Below the pieces are notes generated by a model. The model searched no databases. It was not told the DNA's origin and worked only from the letters and a program-made list of their open reading frames with translations. From CAVORB01 sp963736235 (GTDB lineage Bacteria > Pseudomonadota > Gammaproteobacteria > Chromatiales > Chromatiaceae), in the NCBI GenBank assembly GCA_963736235.1, contig CAVTOR010000031.1, forward strand, positions 620,001-684,000: 64,000 nt of DNA, written 5' to 3'. This document shows, piece by piece, positions 1-9,266 of the stretch. The number at the start of each line of letters is the position of its first letter. Positions within the stretch are counted from its first letter, which is position 1. Made by a program: the position numbers and the translations under genes.

Positions 1-564
1 CAGTATCAGGACCTCGTTAGACGTACCATCGATTACCAGAGGGCACTGCAGGACTACACGAGCTTCTTCTCGCACATCGGCGTCAAGTCGACCGACCGAA
101 TGCGCGAGGCCCTTCAGAACCTCGGCAAGCAAGGCAAGGTCATTGATTCCGCCCGCACCCTCTATGACACGTGGGTGGGCTGCTGCGAGCAGGTCTACGC
201 CGAGGAGGTCCAGACCGCCGAGTACGCCCGCATACACGGTCAGATCGTGAATGCTCAAATGGCGCTGAAGCAGCGGATGTCGATCATGGTCGACGAGGCC
301 CTGGGCGCAATGAACATGCCCACCCGCAGCGAGCTGCGCACGCTTCAAGACCGCGTCCAGGAGACACGGCGGGAGTCCAAGAATCTACGTCGCGAGTTGG
401 AGGCGCTGAAGAAGAAGATCGCCTCCGCCAGCGGCAACGCCCCGTCACCCGCCGCTGGCAGGGAGGCGGCCAAGGTCGCTCCTGCCGCGTCAAGGGCGCC
501 GGCAGCCAAGAAGGTCACGGCTCGCAAGAAGACCGCGGCGAAGACAACCTCGCCCGCCAAGTGA
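1..564 (+). CDS. phaE: PHA synthase class III subunit PhaE, 3' part
   Basis: The reading frame is open from the window edge, so the start lies upstream and only about 187 residues are seen. PhaE is the non-catalytic partner of PhaC in class III polyhydroxyalkanoate synthases and works at the surface of the PHA granule. The visible part is helical and charged, with an alpha-helical stretch rich in Glu/Arg/Lys near residues 100-135. It ends in an Ala/Lys/Thr-rich tail (AAKKVTARKKTAAKTTSPAK). The assignment rests mainly on its place 53 bp upstream of a clear class III phaC and on its composition. The basic tail resembles phasin or PhaE tails, but no catalytic motif exists to check. A phasin-like protein is the alternative. 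Confidence 0.75.
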   Translation, partial: QYQDLVRRTIDYQRALQDYTSFFSHIGVKSTDRMREALQNLGKQGKVIDSARTLYDTWVGCCEQVYAEEVQTAEYARIHGQIVNAQMALKQRMSIMVDEALGAMNMPTRSELRTLQDRVQETRRESKNLRRELEALKKKIASASGNAPSPAAGREAAKVAPAASRAPAAKKVTARKKTAAKTTSPAK

Positions 565-617
565 TGCCCCACGGCCGTCAATCGAAACGATCAAGCACCC
601 ATCGAGGAGAAAGCAAC

Positions 618-1688
618 GTGTTCCCAATCGACATCCGACCCGACCGGCTCAGCGAGGAGATGCTCGACTACAGCCGCAAGCTGGGCAAGGGAATGGAAAA
701 CCTGCTCGACGCCGACAGGATCGATACCGGCGTCAGCCCACGCGATCCCGTCTATCGCGAGGACAAGTTGGTCCTATACCGCTATCGGGCCCATGAGGGG
801 GTGAAGCAGAACCCCGTCCCATTGCTCATCGTCTACGCGCTGGTAAACCGGCCATACATGACGGACATCCAGGAGGACAGATCGACGATCAAGGGCCTGC
901 TCGCATCCGGCCAGGACGTCTACCTGATCGACTGGGGCTACCCGGATCATGCGGATCGTGCACTCACGCTGGATGACTACATCAACGGCTATATCGACAG
1001 CTGTGTTGACTACATCTGCGACGCCCACGGGCTGGACAAGATCAACCTGCTCGGCATCTGTCAGGGAGGTGCCTTCAGCCTATGCTATTCGGCGCTGCAC
1101 CAGGACAAAGTGCAGAATCTCGTGACGATGGTGACGCCGGTTGACTTCAAGACACCAGACAACCTGCTTTCCGCCTGGGCGCAGCACGTCGACGTGGACC
1201 TGGCTGTGGACACGATGGGCAACATTCCCGGGGAACTGCTGAACTGGAGCTTCCTCTCCCTCAAACCCTTCAGCCTGACGGGCCAGAAATACGTCAACAT
1301 GGTCGACCTGCTGGATGATCCCAACAAGGTCAAGAACTTCCTGCGCATGGAGAAGTGGATCTTCGACAGCCCCGACCAGGCGGGCGAGGCCTACCGGCAA
1401 TTCGTCAAGGACTTTTTCCAGAGAAACGGTCTCCTCAACGGCGGCATCATGCTCGGTGACCGGGAGGTCAAGCTCAAGGACGTCACCTGCCCCGTGCTCA
1501 ACATCTACGCCATGCAGGACCACCTGGTACCGCCAGACGCGTCCAAGGCTCTGAAAGGTCGTACCGGCAGCAAGGACTACACGGAGCTCGCCTTCCCCGG
1601 CGGCCACATCGGCATCTACGTCAGCGGAAAGGCTCAGAAGGAGGTCACGCCGGCGATCGGAAGCTGGCTCAACGAGCGCTCCTCCTAA
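618..1688 (+). CDS. phaC: Class III polyhydroxyalkanoate synthase subunit PhaC
   Basis: This 356-residue protein is the catalytic subunit that polymerises hydroxyacyl-CoA into PHA. The length fits class III PhaC (about 355 residues) rather than class I (about 590). The lipase-like box GICQGG carries the catalytic Cys (near residue 149). The acid is in MQDHLVPP and the His in GGHIGIYVS, giving a Cys-Asp-His triad on an alpha/beta hydrolase fold. I chose the GTG at 618 because a GAGGAGA ribosome-binding site lies 7 bases upstream (604-610) and the encoded start fits the family. The frame is open further upstream, but that part overlaps phaE. It is co-directional with phaE, and class III pairs are typical of purple sulfur bacteria. 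Confidence 0.95.
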   Translation: MFPIDIRPDRLSEEMLDYSRKLGKGMENLLDADRIDTGVSPRDPVYREDKLVLYRYRAHEGVKQNPVPLLIVYALVNRPYMTDIQEDRSTIKGLLASGQDVYLIDWGYPDHADRALTLDDYINGYIDSCVDYICDAHGLDKINLLGICQGGAFSLCYSALHQDKVQNLVTMVTPVDFKTPDNLLSAWAQHVDVDLAVDTMGNIPGELLNWSFLSLKPFSLTGQKYVNMVDLLDDPNKVKNFLRMEKWIFDSPDQAGEAYRQFVKDFFQRNGLLNGGIMLGDREVKLKDVTCPVLNIYAMQDHLVPPDASKALKGRTGSKDYTELAFPGGHIGIYVSGKAQKEVTPAIGSWLNERSS

Positions 1689-1710
1689 GCCGCGTCTACT
1701 TCCCGCAACA

Positions 1711-1748
1711 GCGCCAGCGTGGTGCGCGGACATCGGCCGCGCTGGCGC
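1711..1748 (+). terminator. Inverted repeat after phaC, possible terminator
   Basis: A perfect 9-bp inverted repeat (GCGCCAGCG / CGCTGGCGC) with a 20-base loop starts 22 bp after the phaC stop. There is no T run, so an intrinsic terminator is not proven. It lies between the convergent phaC and diguanylate cyclase genes. Confidence 0.35.
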
Positions 1749-1834
1749 GAAACCTCATTACCCTTCCGTCGCGCGGCCCTCGTGCCAAGGTCCCGGACGT
1801 CGGGGCCGCGCACCCAAGCGTCGCGGCGGAGTCA

Positions 1835-2980
1835 TTACCCCGAGCATCCCGCCGCGCCGTGCCCTCCGGCCGCCTTGGCCTGATACAGGGCGGCGTCCGC
1901 CATCTCGAACAGTGAAAAGGCGCTGCCTTCGTCGCTGGGACTCACCGTGCAGTAACCGAAGGTCAGGGAGGGGAAGGACCAGGGCTTGAAGGTGCCCCGG
2001 GCAAGGCCATCGCGGTTTTTCTGAATGTTTTTCACGATCTCCTCGGCACCAAGTTGATTGGTATCGGGTGCGATAATCGCGAACTCGTCACCGCCGATGC
2101 GCGCGGCGAGGTCGCTGCTGCGGCGAGCTGACTTCTGAAACAGACCGGCGACGGAGCGCAGGACCGCGTCGCCGACCGCATGCCCGTACCGGTCGTTGTA
2201 GGTCTTGAAGCCGTCGATGTCGGAAAGGATCAGAGTCAAACTGCTCCGGGTTCGGATCGCCCGCATCCACTCCTTCTCCAGAAACTCCTCGAAGGCGCGC
2301 CGGTTCGGGATGGCGGTTAAATGGTCGACCAAGGCGTGGCGCTCGCGAACGAGGGAGGTCAGGATGGCCTCGTGCGAGAACCGGTAGACCTGTCGGGACA
2401 GGATCAGCAACAACGAGTAGTAGAGGGGAATTACCAACGCCACCGCGCTGTGAGAGGCGCCGTGATCGATGCCAAGCTGAATCGCCAGAGGAATGACCAC
2501 CGGCGCGCAAAAGACCGGGTAGGCCAGCCGATGGAAGGACAAGAGCACGGCGGAGGCCGCGGTGATGGCGACCAGGACCAGCGCCAGGAACATATTCAGC
2601 GCGGCCTCGCCCGGCACGTAGAACCAGATCGCGGCGACGCCCCAGAGGACGCCCGAGGTAAGGGTCGACCCGAGCAGCAGGAACTCCCGTTGACGGACCT
2701 CGGACGGATCGAGTGGCCTCGCTGCGAGCTGCCGGCTCTTGATCAACCGCGCGAGGTTGAACAGCACCATGACGGCAAGCCACCCCGCAAGCCGCTCCTT
2801 CGGCACCGCCGACCACAAACCCGCCGCCAGCGTCGCGCCGGCAGACACATTCGCGAGCAGCACGATCAGGTAGTGCTTGAAGATGACGCGAAGATGCTCT
2901 GCCCTGGCGAGCAGCTCAAGCTCGGAATCGGCGTCCAGCTCCGGGTCTGGGGCGTTTCTCCTGGCGCGAGCCGATTTCAT
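1835..2980 (-). CDS. Membrane-bound GGDEF diguanylate cyclase
   Basis: This 381-residue protein is predicted to make cyclic di-GMP from two GTP at the cytoplasmic membrane. Residues about 35-205 hold six hydrophobic segments with short loops, a membrane sensor module without an obvious named family. The C-terminal third is a GGDEF domain: NPRRAF-like and DIDGFKTYNDRYGH motifs, then RIGGDEFAIIAP, the intact active site. RSSD lies exactly five residues before GGDEF, matching the RxxD inhibitory site that binds product. No EAL domain is present. It is convergent with phaC and has no operon partner on its strand within 600 bp. Confidence 0.93.
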   Translation of the reverse strand: MKSARARRNAPDPELDADSELELLARAEHLRVIFKHYLIVLLANVSAGATLAAGLWSAVPKERLAGWLAVMVLFNLARLIKSRQLAARPLDPSEVRQREFLLLGSTLTSGVLWGVAAIWFYVPGEAALNMFLALVLVAITAASAVLLSFHRLAYPVFCAPVVIPLAIQLGIDHGASHSAVALVIPLYYSLLLILSRQVYRFSHEAILTSLVRERHALVDHLTAIPNRRAFEEFLEKEWMRAIRTRSSLTLILSDIDGFKTYNDRYGHAVGDAVLRSVAGLFQKSARRSSDLAARIGGDEFAIIAPDTNQLGAEEIVKNIQKNRDGLARGTFKPWSFPSLTFGYCTVSPSDEGSAFSLFEMADAALYQAKAAGGHGAAGCSG

Positions 2981-3581
2981 CCCAACCTGTTCCCTCGAAA
3001 AGGCTCAGCCCCACCGTCGGCGTGGCTCGCAGACGAACCCCGGGCTCGGCCTCCTGCCCATCCAGTAGGAGTCTAGTCCTACGCAATCCCCTGCGCGGAA
3101 CGGCATACCAAAATGTGACCTGGTTCACGCTTCGCGCCGGAAACCACGACACGACGATCGATGACTCGCGGACGGCTGGAAACGCGAGAGCCTCGGGGCC
3201 GGGGGCCGCAGCCCGAGGAGCGCTTTGGGGAAGTAGGACTCAATTCCGAAGTGGTTTCCCGGTTCTCGCCTGCAACACCCCGCGCACCCAAGCAAATTTC
3301 CGGACATCCACGGATTCTGTGGATAACCATGTGGATGAGCCGCTGCTCCATCCGCGAAATCGATGGAATCCCTAAGATATCTTTGCATCGACGGAAATCC
3401 AACCGCCCATTTTTAAGAATGAAAAACATGCGGATACAGAATATCGCCGATTGCTGAAGCTTCCTGGCTGCTACCATGACTGACCGACAGAGTCAACACT
3501 ATCTCTGTGCATAAGCGGGCGTTCGGGGCGCTCGCCCAACTCGCAAGCAATGGCTTGCTACGACCCATCGCTCAAGCGGAC
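2981..3581. other. Intergenic region, no gene recognised
   Basis: About 600 bp between the diguanylate cyclase start and the end of sucrose synthase. Open frames here have no recognisable signature. A lone perfect DnaA-box sequence (TGTGGATAA, 3318-3326) is present but without the cluster expected of an origin. Confidence 0.5.
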
Positions 3582-6003
3582 TCACCCGAGGGCCAGCCTC
3601 TCAACCAGGGGGCGGAACTGCAGGGCGTAGAACATCTCCAGGTATCTTCGTGTCTCGGTGCGCTCGAGATCGCTGACGAACCGCCAGAAGCCGTACACAC
3701 GCGACAGGGTCATCATGCGCTCGGCGTACAACTTCCACGTGTAACGCGACTCCACCCGCGCCAAGGCGGCGCGGGAGATGCGCCCCCAGTACTCCGGGTC
3801 CTCTCGGCAGGCGGCGAAGAAGTCGGCGATCCTCTGCGGCTGCCTCGTCGCCGTGGTTGGGGTCGATGTGGAAGCCGCGAGACGCCATCCTCGATGATCT
3901 CGAGCGGCCCGCCGAAGCAGGTGGCGAAGGTGGGCAGGCCGGTGCTCATGGCCTCGATCACGGTCAGGCCGAACGCCTCGAACAGGGCGGGCTGCACGAA
4001 CACCCCGCGGCGATCGGCGATGTAGCGGTACAGCTCCCCGTTGCGCTCCCGGTCCACCTGCCCATCCACCCATCGCATCTGTCCGTCCAATGCGTAGCGG
4101 TCCATGAGCGCGTGCATCAGGGCGATCTGGTCCCGTTCCTCGACGTCACCGGAGCGCTCCGCATCGACGTAACCCGCGGCCACCAGCAGGTTGGCCTCAC
4201 CCCGCAGCGCCTCGTTGCGGCCGAACCACTCCACCAGTCCCGTGATGTTCTTAATGCGGTCCATGCGCGCCATGGTGAAGATCAGGGGCTTGTCCGGCTC
4301 CGTCAGGGTTCCACGAGCGGCGCTGCCCGCCCCATCGCCGAAGATCAGGGCCTCGATCTCCGGCAGCAGGTGTTGCAGGCGCCGCTCCGTTTCGGTCGCC
4401 GGGAAATAGACCTGGGCATCCGCCCCCGGCGATACGATATTGAACTTGGGATCGTAGACGTCGATGCCGTGCACCACCCGGTACAGGCCCGGCATGGTGA
4501 AGGCCATGTGGCTCTCGTACTGGCCGATGGTCTCGTCCGTGCCGGCGATCTCCTGGTAGGTGCTGGTGATGATGAAGTCCGCCGCGTTCATGGCGATCAG
4601 GTCGGCCGTGAACTGGCAGGAGAAGTGGTATCGATCCTCGTTCTCCTTCCAATAGAGGTCCGAGTACAGGTACTTGGTCTTCTCCAGGGCGTGGGCGATG
4701 GTGCACTGGGTGACGCCGAGTCGCGGGGCCATGATGGAGGCGACCAGGTTCCCGTCGGAGTAGTTGCCGATGATCAGATCGGGACGCCCGCCCAACTCCG
4801 CCCAGCAGCTCCCGCTCGGCCTCCAGCGCATAGCGCTCCAGAAACGGCCAGATCTCGAAGCGGGAGATCCAGTGCGGCATGACCTCACCGAGCGCATTGC
4901 GGAACGGCACGCGCAGGATGCGCGCATTGCGGGTGCCGGAGACGGGCTCCAGCCGTTGATTGCAGCTGGTGTCCTCGGCCTCGGGAATGAGCCGGGTGAG
5001 GATGACGATCTGCGGCTCCAGATCCAAGCCCTGGGCCACGCAGCCGCTGGCGCATCTCTTCCTCCAGGGCGCGAACCTGGTCGAGGATGTAGACGACCTG
5101 ACCGCCGGTGTCCGGGCGCCCCAGCACGTTGGACTGACCGAACCAGCCGTGGGGAGAGAGGATGGCCAGGGAGAAGACCATCGGAATGCGGGCCAGGAAG
5201 CGCTCCAGCGTATCGGGAGACGGGGCGTCCAGGATATCCAGCAGCAGGTGCATGGTCTCGGCCACCCGCTCCGCCCGATCGCCCCAGCCCGGCTCGAAGC
5301 CCAGGGCCCGCAGGTCTGGCTCCACCGCCTCCCAGGGCGTGTCCGGCCGCTGGCGGCCCACCAGGTTTGCGGCCTTACGCAGCGCGCGGCGCAATCCTCC
5401 CACGCTGCGCACGCCTTCGCTCAACATCAGCGTCCTGCCCTTGTAGGCATGCAGGCGCAGGAATTGGAGCATCCTTTCCTGTCCGAGACCCTGCTCCTCG
5501 AACAGGCGGCTGGACAGTCGGCGGTTGAGGAACTCGACGCCGCGGCCGATGAAGCGGTCCTCGCTGGGCATGGCGAAGGTGCGGTTGAACGGCTGCAGGT
5601 CCACCTCCAGCGTCCAGTCAGCGTCGTTGCCGTCGATCAGCGCCTCCTTGAAGGCGAGGAAGCGGGCCACGCCGGTCTCCGCGACCTCCATCGTCTCCAG
5701 ATGGACGCGCAGGTAGACCCAGCGGCCAATCCGCCGGCGCAGCGCAAGATGGATGCAGGTCGCGTCCAGTGCCGCCTCCTGCGCCATCTCGATGACCTGC
5801 TCCAGCGGCGTGGCGCGCAGGCGGTCGCCGCCCGAGTCCGCACAGAGATCCTGGAAACCGTCCAGCAGATCGCTGCGCAGCAGGAAGGGCCTCTCCATCT
5901 GCTGGAAATGATGGAAGACCCGATGGGCGTCGCTGCGGCGCTCCCGCAGAAACAGGCGCAGCGCCTCGACGAGCTCGGAAGGGGTGTCGGTGTACATGGT
6001 CAT
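3582..6003 (-). CDS. sus: Sucrose synthase (frameshifted in this sequence)
   Basis: The enzyme reversibly joins a nucleotide-glucose donor and fructose to give sucrose. Reading across frames gives about 800 residues, the normal size of the family. The N-terminal regulatory part runs to about residue 260. It is followed by the hallmark SPHGWFGQSNVLGRPDTGG, then VVYILDQVRALE, the GT4 catalytic motif TMARMDRIKNITGLVE, and the donor-binding E-x7-E motif in FEAFGLTVIEAMSTGLP. The C-terminal end RPLVERLALG is in a third frame. Breaks occur near 5045, 4800, 3885 and 3845, and conserved sequence continues across each, so sequencing error is likelier than decay. The start at 6003 (MTMYTD) is the first plausible Met. 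It lies 65 bp after hisC on the same strand. No sucrose-phosphate synthase is adjacent, unlike many bacterial sus genes. Confidence 0.88.
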
Positions 6004-6068
6004 GCCAGATTGCGGGATTGGGCCTAATGGTAGCCCGCGGATCCCCAATGCGCAGCCGAGGCGGGGGC

Positions 6069-7147
6069 TCAGAGCGCCGCTTTCAGCGCAACCAGAAAGG
6101 CGTCGTTCTCCTCTGGCTTGCCCACGGTCACGCGCAGGCAATCGGCGAGCAGTGGGTGCGCCCCGTCGAGATTCTTGACCAGCACCCCGCTGGCCCTGAG
6201 CGTCTCGAAGGCGACGGACGCCCGCCCCGCGCTCAGGCGCAGAAGGATGAAGTTCGCCTCGCTCGGGTAGGGCTCGACCCCGGCCATTGCCGATAGCCGC
6301 CCGAACAGCCGGGCGCGCTCAGCCCGGATACGGCCAGTCTGCTCGTCGAGGACCGCCTTGTGGCGAAGGGCGAAGGCGGCACTGGCCTGGGTAAGCACGT
6401 TGACGTTGTACGGGAGCCGGGTCTTGTCGATCTCCTCGATCCACCGCGGCGGGCCCACGAGGTAGCCCAAGCGCAGGCCGGCGAGGCCCATCTTGGAGAC
6501 GGTGCGCATGACCAGGAGATTCGGCCAGGCGCCGACCCTCGGCAGGAAGCTGGCTATCGGTGAACGGGGCGTATGCCTCGTCGATCACCACCAATCCCGG
6601 GGCCGCCTCGATGATGCGCTCGACATCCGCGGCGTCGAACAGGTTTCCGGTCGGGTTGTTCGGGTAGGCGAGGAAGGTGAGCGCCGGCTGCTCCCGCTCC
6701 AGGGCCTCGAGCACCGCCGTAAGGTCCAACGAGAAATCCTCTCGGCCGCAGCGGAACCCCAACGTAGCCCATGCCCGCGAACAACCCGATCATGCGATAC
6801 ATGACGAAGCCCGGATCGACGGAGAGGATCTTGCGCCCGGGGTGCGTCACCGTGAGGGCCAGCATCTGGATCAGCTCGTCGGAGCCGTTGCCGAGCAGCA
6901 GGTCCATCTCGTCCGGGATACCCGCGGCCTCGCGCAGCGCCGCCTGCAGATCCCGCCCCCGGGGGTCGGGATAGCGGTTGAGCTGCACCTCGCGCAACAG
7001 ATCCAGCCACTGCCCTCGCAGTTCGGCGGGCCAGGCGTAGGGATTCTCCATGGCGTCGAGCTTGATCAGGCCGGAGGCGTCTGGGACATGGTAGGCCTTG
7101 AGCTCGCGAATCTCGGGTCGGACCAGGCGGTCGATCAGCTCTTGCAT
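6069..7147 (-). CDS. hisC: Histidinol-phosphate aminotransferase (frameshifted)
   Basis: HisC is a PLP-dependent class I/II aminotransferase of histidine synthesis that converts imidazole acetol phosphate to histidinol phosphate. The three-frame reading gives about 358 residues. The N-terminal part has LDAMENPYAWP and LGNGSDELIQML. The middle has FLAYPNNPTGNLFDA and VVIDEAYAPF. The C-terminal part has TVSKMGLAGLRLGY, whose Lys is the expected PLP-binding residue. Breaks lie near 6760 and 6545. The gene follows hisD by 42 bp in the minus-strand hisG-hisD-hisC run. Confidence 0.93.
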
Positions 7148-7189
7148 CCTGGCCCTTCCTGCAGAGGTCGTGGGAACACGAGAGGTACC

Positions 7190-8491
7190 TCAGGACCCGC
7201 CGCGGTACTCGGCGGAGCGCGCGTGGGCCGTCAACCCCTCGCCGCGGGCGAGGACCGATGCCGTCCTCGCGAGCGTCGCCGCGCCCTCGCTGGAGACCAT
7301 GATCAGACTGGAGCGCTTCTGGAAGTCGTAGACCCCGAGCGGCGAGAAGAAACGCGCCGTGCGCGAGGTCGGCAGCACATGGTTCGGCCCGGCGCAGTAG
7401 TCGCCCAGCGCCTCCGCGGTGTAACGCCCCATGAAGATGGCCCCGGCGTGGCGTATCTTCCGCGCCAGCGCCTCGGGGTCCTCCACCGACAGCTCGAGGT
7501 GCTCGGGGGCGACGCGGTTGGCAACCTCGACCGCCTCGTCCATGTCCCGTGCCTGGATCAGAGCGCCCCGTTCGCGCAGCGCCGTCTCGATGATGGAGCG
7601 CCGCTCCATGTTCGGCAGCAGCTTGTCGATGGCGGCCTCGACCCGGTCGAGATACTCCCCATCCCAGGCCACCAGGATGGACTGGGCATCCTCATCGTGC
7701 TCCGCCTGGGAGAAGAGGTCCATGGCGATCCAGTCCGGGTCCGTCCCGCCGTCGCACAGGACCAGGATCTCCGAGGGGCCGGCAACCATGTCGATGCCCA
7801 CCTGACCGAACACCGCTCGCTTGGCGGTCGCCACATAGATATTGCCGGGCCCCACGATCTTGTCCACCCCAGGCACCAGGGCGGTGCCGTAGGCGAGCGC
7901 CGCCACCGCCTGCGCCCCGCCGATCGCGAATACCCGGTCGACGCGCGCCACATGGGCGGCGGCGAGCACCAGCTCGTTGACCTCGCCCGCCGGGGTCGGC
8001 ACCACCATGATGAGCTCGCCGACCTCCGCTACCTTGGCGGGGATCGCGTTCATGAGCACGGATGAGGGATAGGCTGCCTTGCCGCCGGGCACGTACAGCC
8101 CGACCCGGTCCAAGGGGGTCGCCTTTTGCCCGAGCAGAGTACCGTCGGGCTCCGTGTAGCTCCAGTCGGCGAGCTTCTGGCGCTCGGCATAGGCACGAAT
8201 GCGCGCCGCTGCCAGTTCCAAGGCCTCCCGCTGAGGTTGGGGAACGGCGTTCCAGGCCTGTTCCAGGCGTGCCTGGTGGATCTCGAGATCCCCCGCGGAC
8301 TGCGGCTCCCAGCCGTCGAAGCGTGCGGTGTAGTCGAGCAGCGCCCCATCGCCGCGCTCGCGCACCGTCTTGATGATGGTGTCCACCGTCTCCTGCACCT
8401 GGGCGTCGGAGACCGACTCCCAAGCGAGAAGTGCCTCCAGCCGGCGGTCGAAATCGTCGTCAGCGGTCGACAAACGTGCAATCTCTGCCAT
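7190..8491 (-). CDS. hisD: Histidinol dehydrogenase
   Basis: This 433-residue enzyme oxidises L-histidinol to L-histidine in two NAD-dependent steps, with zinc. The family signature is clear: RVGLYVPGGKAAYPSSVLMN, VDKIVGPGNIYVATAKR, GIDMVAGPSEILV, LFSQAEHDEDAQSI, and APEHLEL, which carries the catalytic Glu-His region. The ATG at 8491 matches the family start and length. The frame is open further upstream into the hisG region, but that is only the shadow created by the hisG frameshift. It is intact, unlike its two his neighbours. Confidence 0.97.
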   Translation of the reverse strand: MAEIARLSTADDDFDRRLEALLAWESVSDAQVQETVDTIIKTVRERGDGALLDYTARFDGWEPQSAGDLEIHQARLEQAWNAVPQPQREALELAAARIRAYAERQKLADWSYTEPDGTLLGQKATPLDRVGLYVPGGKAAYPSSVLMNAIPAKVAEVGELIMVVPTPAGEVNELVLAAAHVARVDRVFAIGGAQAVAALAYGTALVPGVDKIVGPGNIYVATAKRAVFGQVGIDMVAGPSEILVLCDGGTDPDWIAMDLFSQAEHDEDAQSILVAWDGEYLDRVEAAIDKLLPNMERRSIIETALRERGALIQARDMDEAVEVANRVAPEHLELSVEDPEALARKIRHAGAIFMGRYTAEALGDYCAGPNHVLPTSRTARFFSPLGVYDFQKRSSLIMVSSEGAATLARTASVLARGEGLTAHARSAEYRGGS

Positions 8492-8604
8492 GGGGAAAAC
8501 CTTGCCTGCCTGTTCGGGTGCTTGTTTGTTGAGAGTGTAGCCGCAGGGGTCCGAACGGAAGCACGAAACGGCGATTGCCGGGCGAAGCCCAGGGGGGCGC
8601 TTAG

Positions 8605-9253
8605 CTAGGCCCCGACCCCAGCGATCGCCTCGCGAAGCGCGCCGAGCACGGCCATGACCGAGGCATGCTTCATCTTCCAGGACGCCTTGTTGACCACCAG
8701 CCGAGAGCTGATGTCGGCGATGTGCTCCAGGGGCACGAGACCGTTGGCTCGCAGCGTATTGCCGCTCTCCACCAGATCCACGATCAGGTCGGAGAGCCCG
8801 ACCAGCGGCGCGAGCTCCATCGAGCCGTAGAGCTTGATGACCTCCACCTGCCTGCCCCTGGGCCGCGAAGTGGCGCTCCGCGCTCTTCACGTACTTGGTC
8901 GCGATACGCAACCTCTCGCTCCCGAGCTCGGCGTCCGGAGGGCCGGCCACCATCATCCGGCAGCGGGCTATCCGCAGGTCCAGCGGCTCATAGAGCCCCT
9001 CGCCGCCATGCTCCATGAGCACGTCCTTGCCGGCGACGCCGAGGTCCGCGGCGCCGTATTGAACATAGGTCGGCACGTCGCTGGCGCGGATGATGACCAG
9101 CTTCACCCGCGGGTGGTTGGTCTCCAGGATCAGCTTGCGGCTGGTCTCCGGATCATCCACGGGCTGAATCCCGGCATGGGCCAACAGCGGCAGGGTCTGC
9201 TCGAAGATGCGACCCTTGGAGAGGGCGAAGGTCAGCGGATGGGGAAAATCCAT
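8605..9253 (-). CDS. hisG: ATP phosphoribosyltransferase, short form (frameshifted)
   Basis: HisG catalyses the first step of histidine synthesis, joining ATP and PRPP. The start MDFPHPLTFALSKGRIFEQT and RKLILETNHPRVKLVIIRA-like text match the N-terminal domain, with DVPTYVQYGAADLGVAGKD typical of HisG. After a break near 8860 the frame continues with KLYGSMELAPLVGLSDLIVD, the PRPP-binding region. About 216 residues in all, so this is the short HisG type, which lacks the C-terminal regulatory domain and normally needs HisZ. No hisZ is seen here. Confidence 0.93.
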
Positions 9254-9266
9254 GGCACCGGCCCGT

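Noticed and set aside
2321..3076. Long open frames opposite the diguanylate cyclase and many other genes
   Set aside because: They are high-GC shadow frames antisense to clear genes, with no ribosome-binding sites or signatures.
3318..3326. Perfect DnaA-box sequence TGTGGATAA
   Set aside because: Only one full box and one partial match, no dnaA/dnaN or AT-rich unwinding region; not an origin.
8400..9253. Apparent HisG-HisD fusion protein of 687 residues
   Set aside because: Produced by the hisG frameshift; HisD has its own ATG at 8491 and HisG its own stop at 8605.
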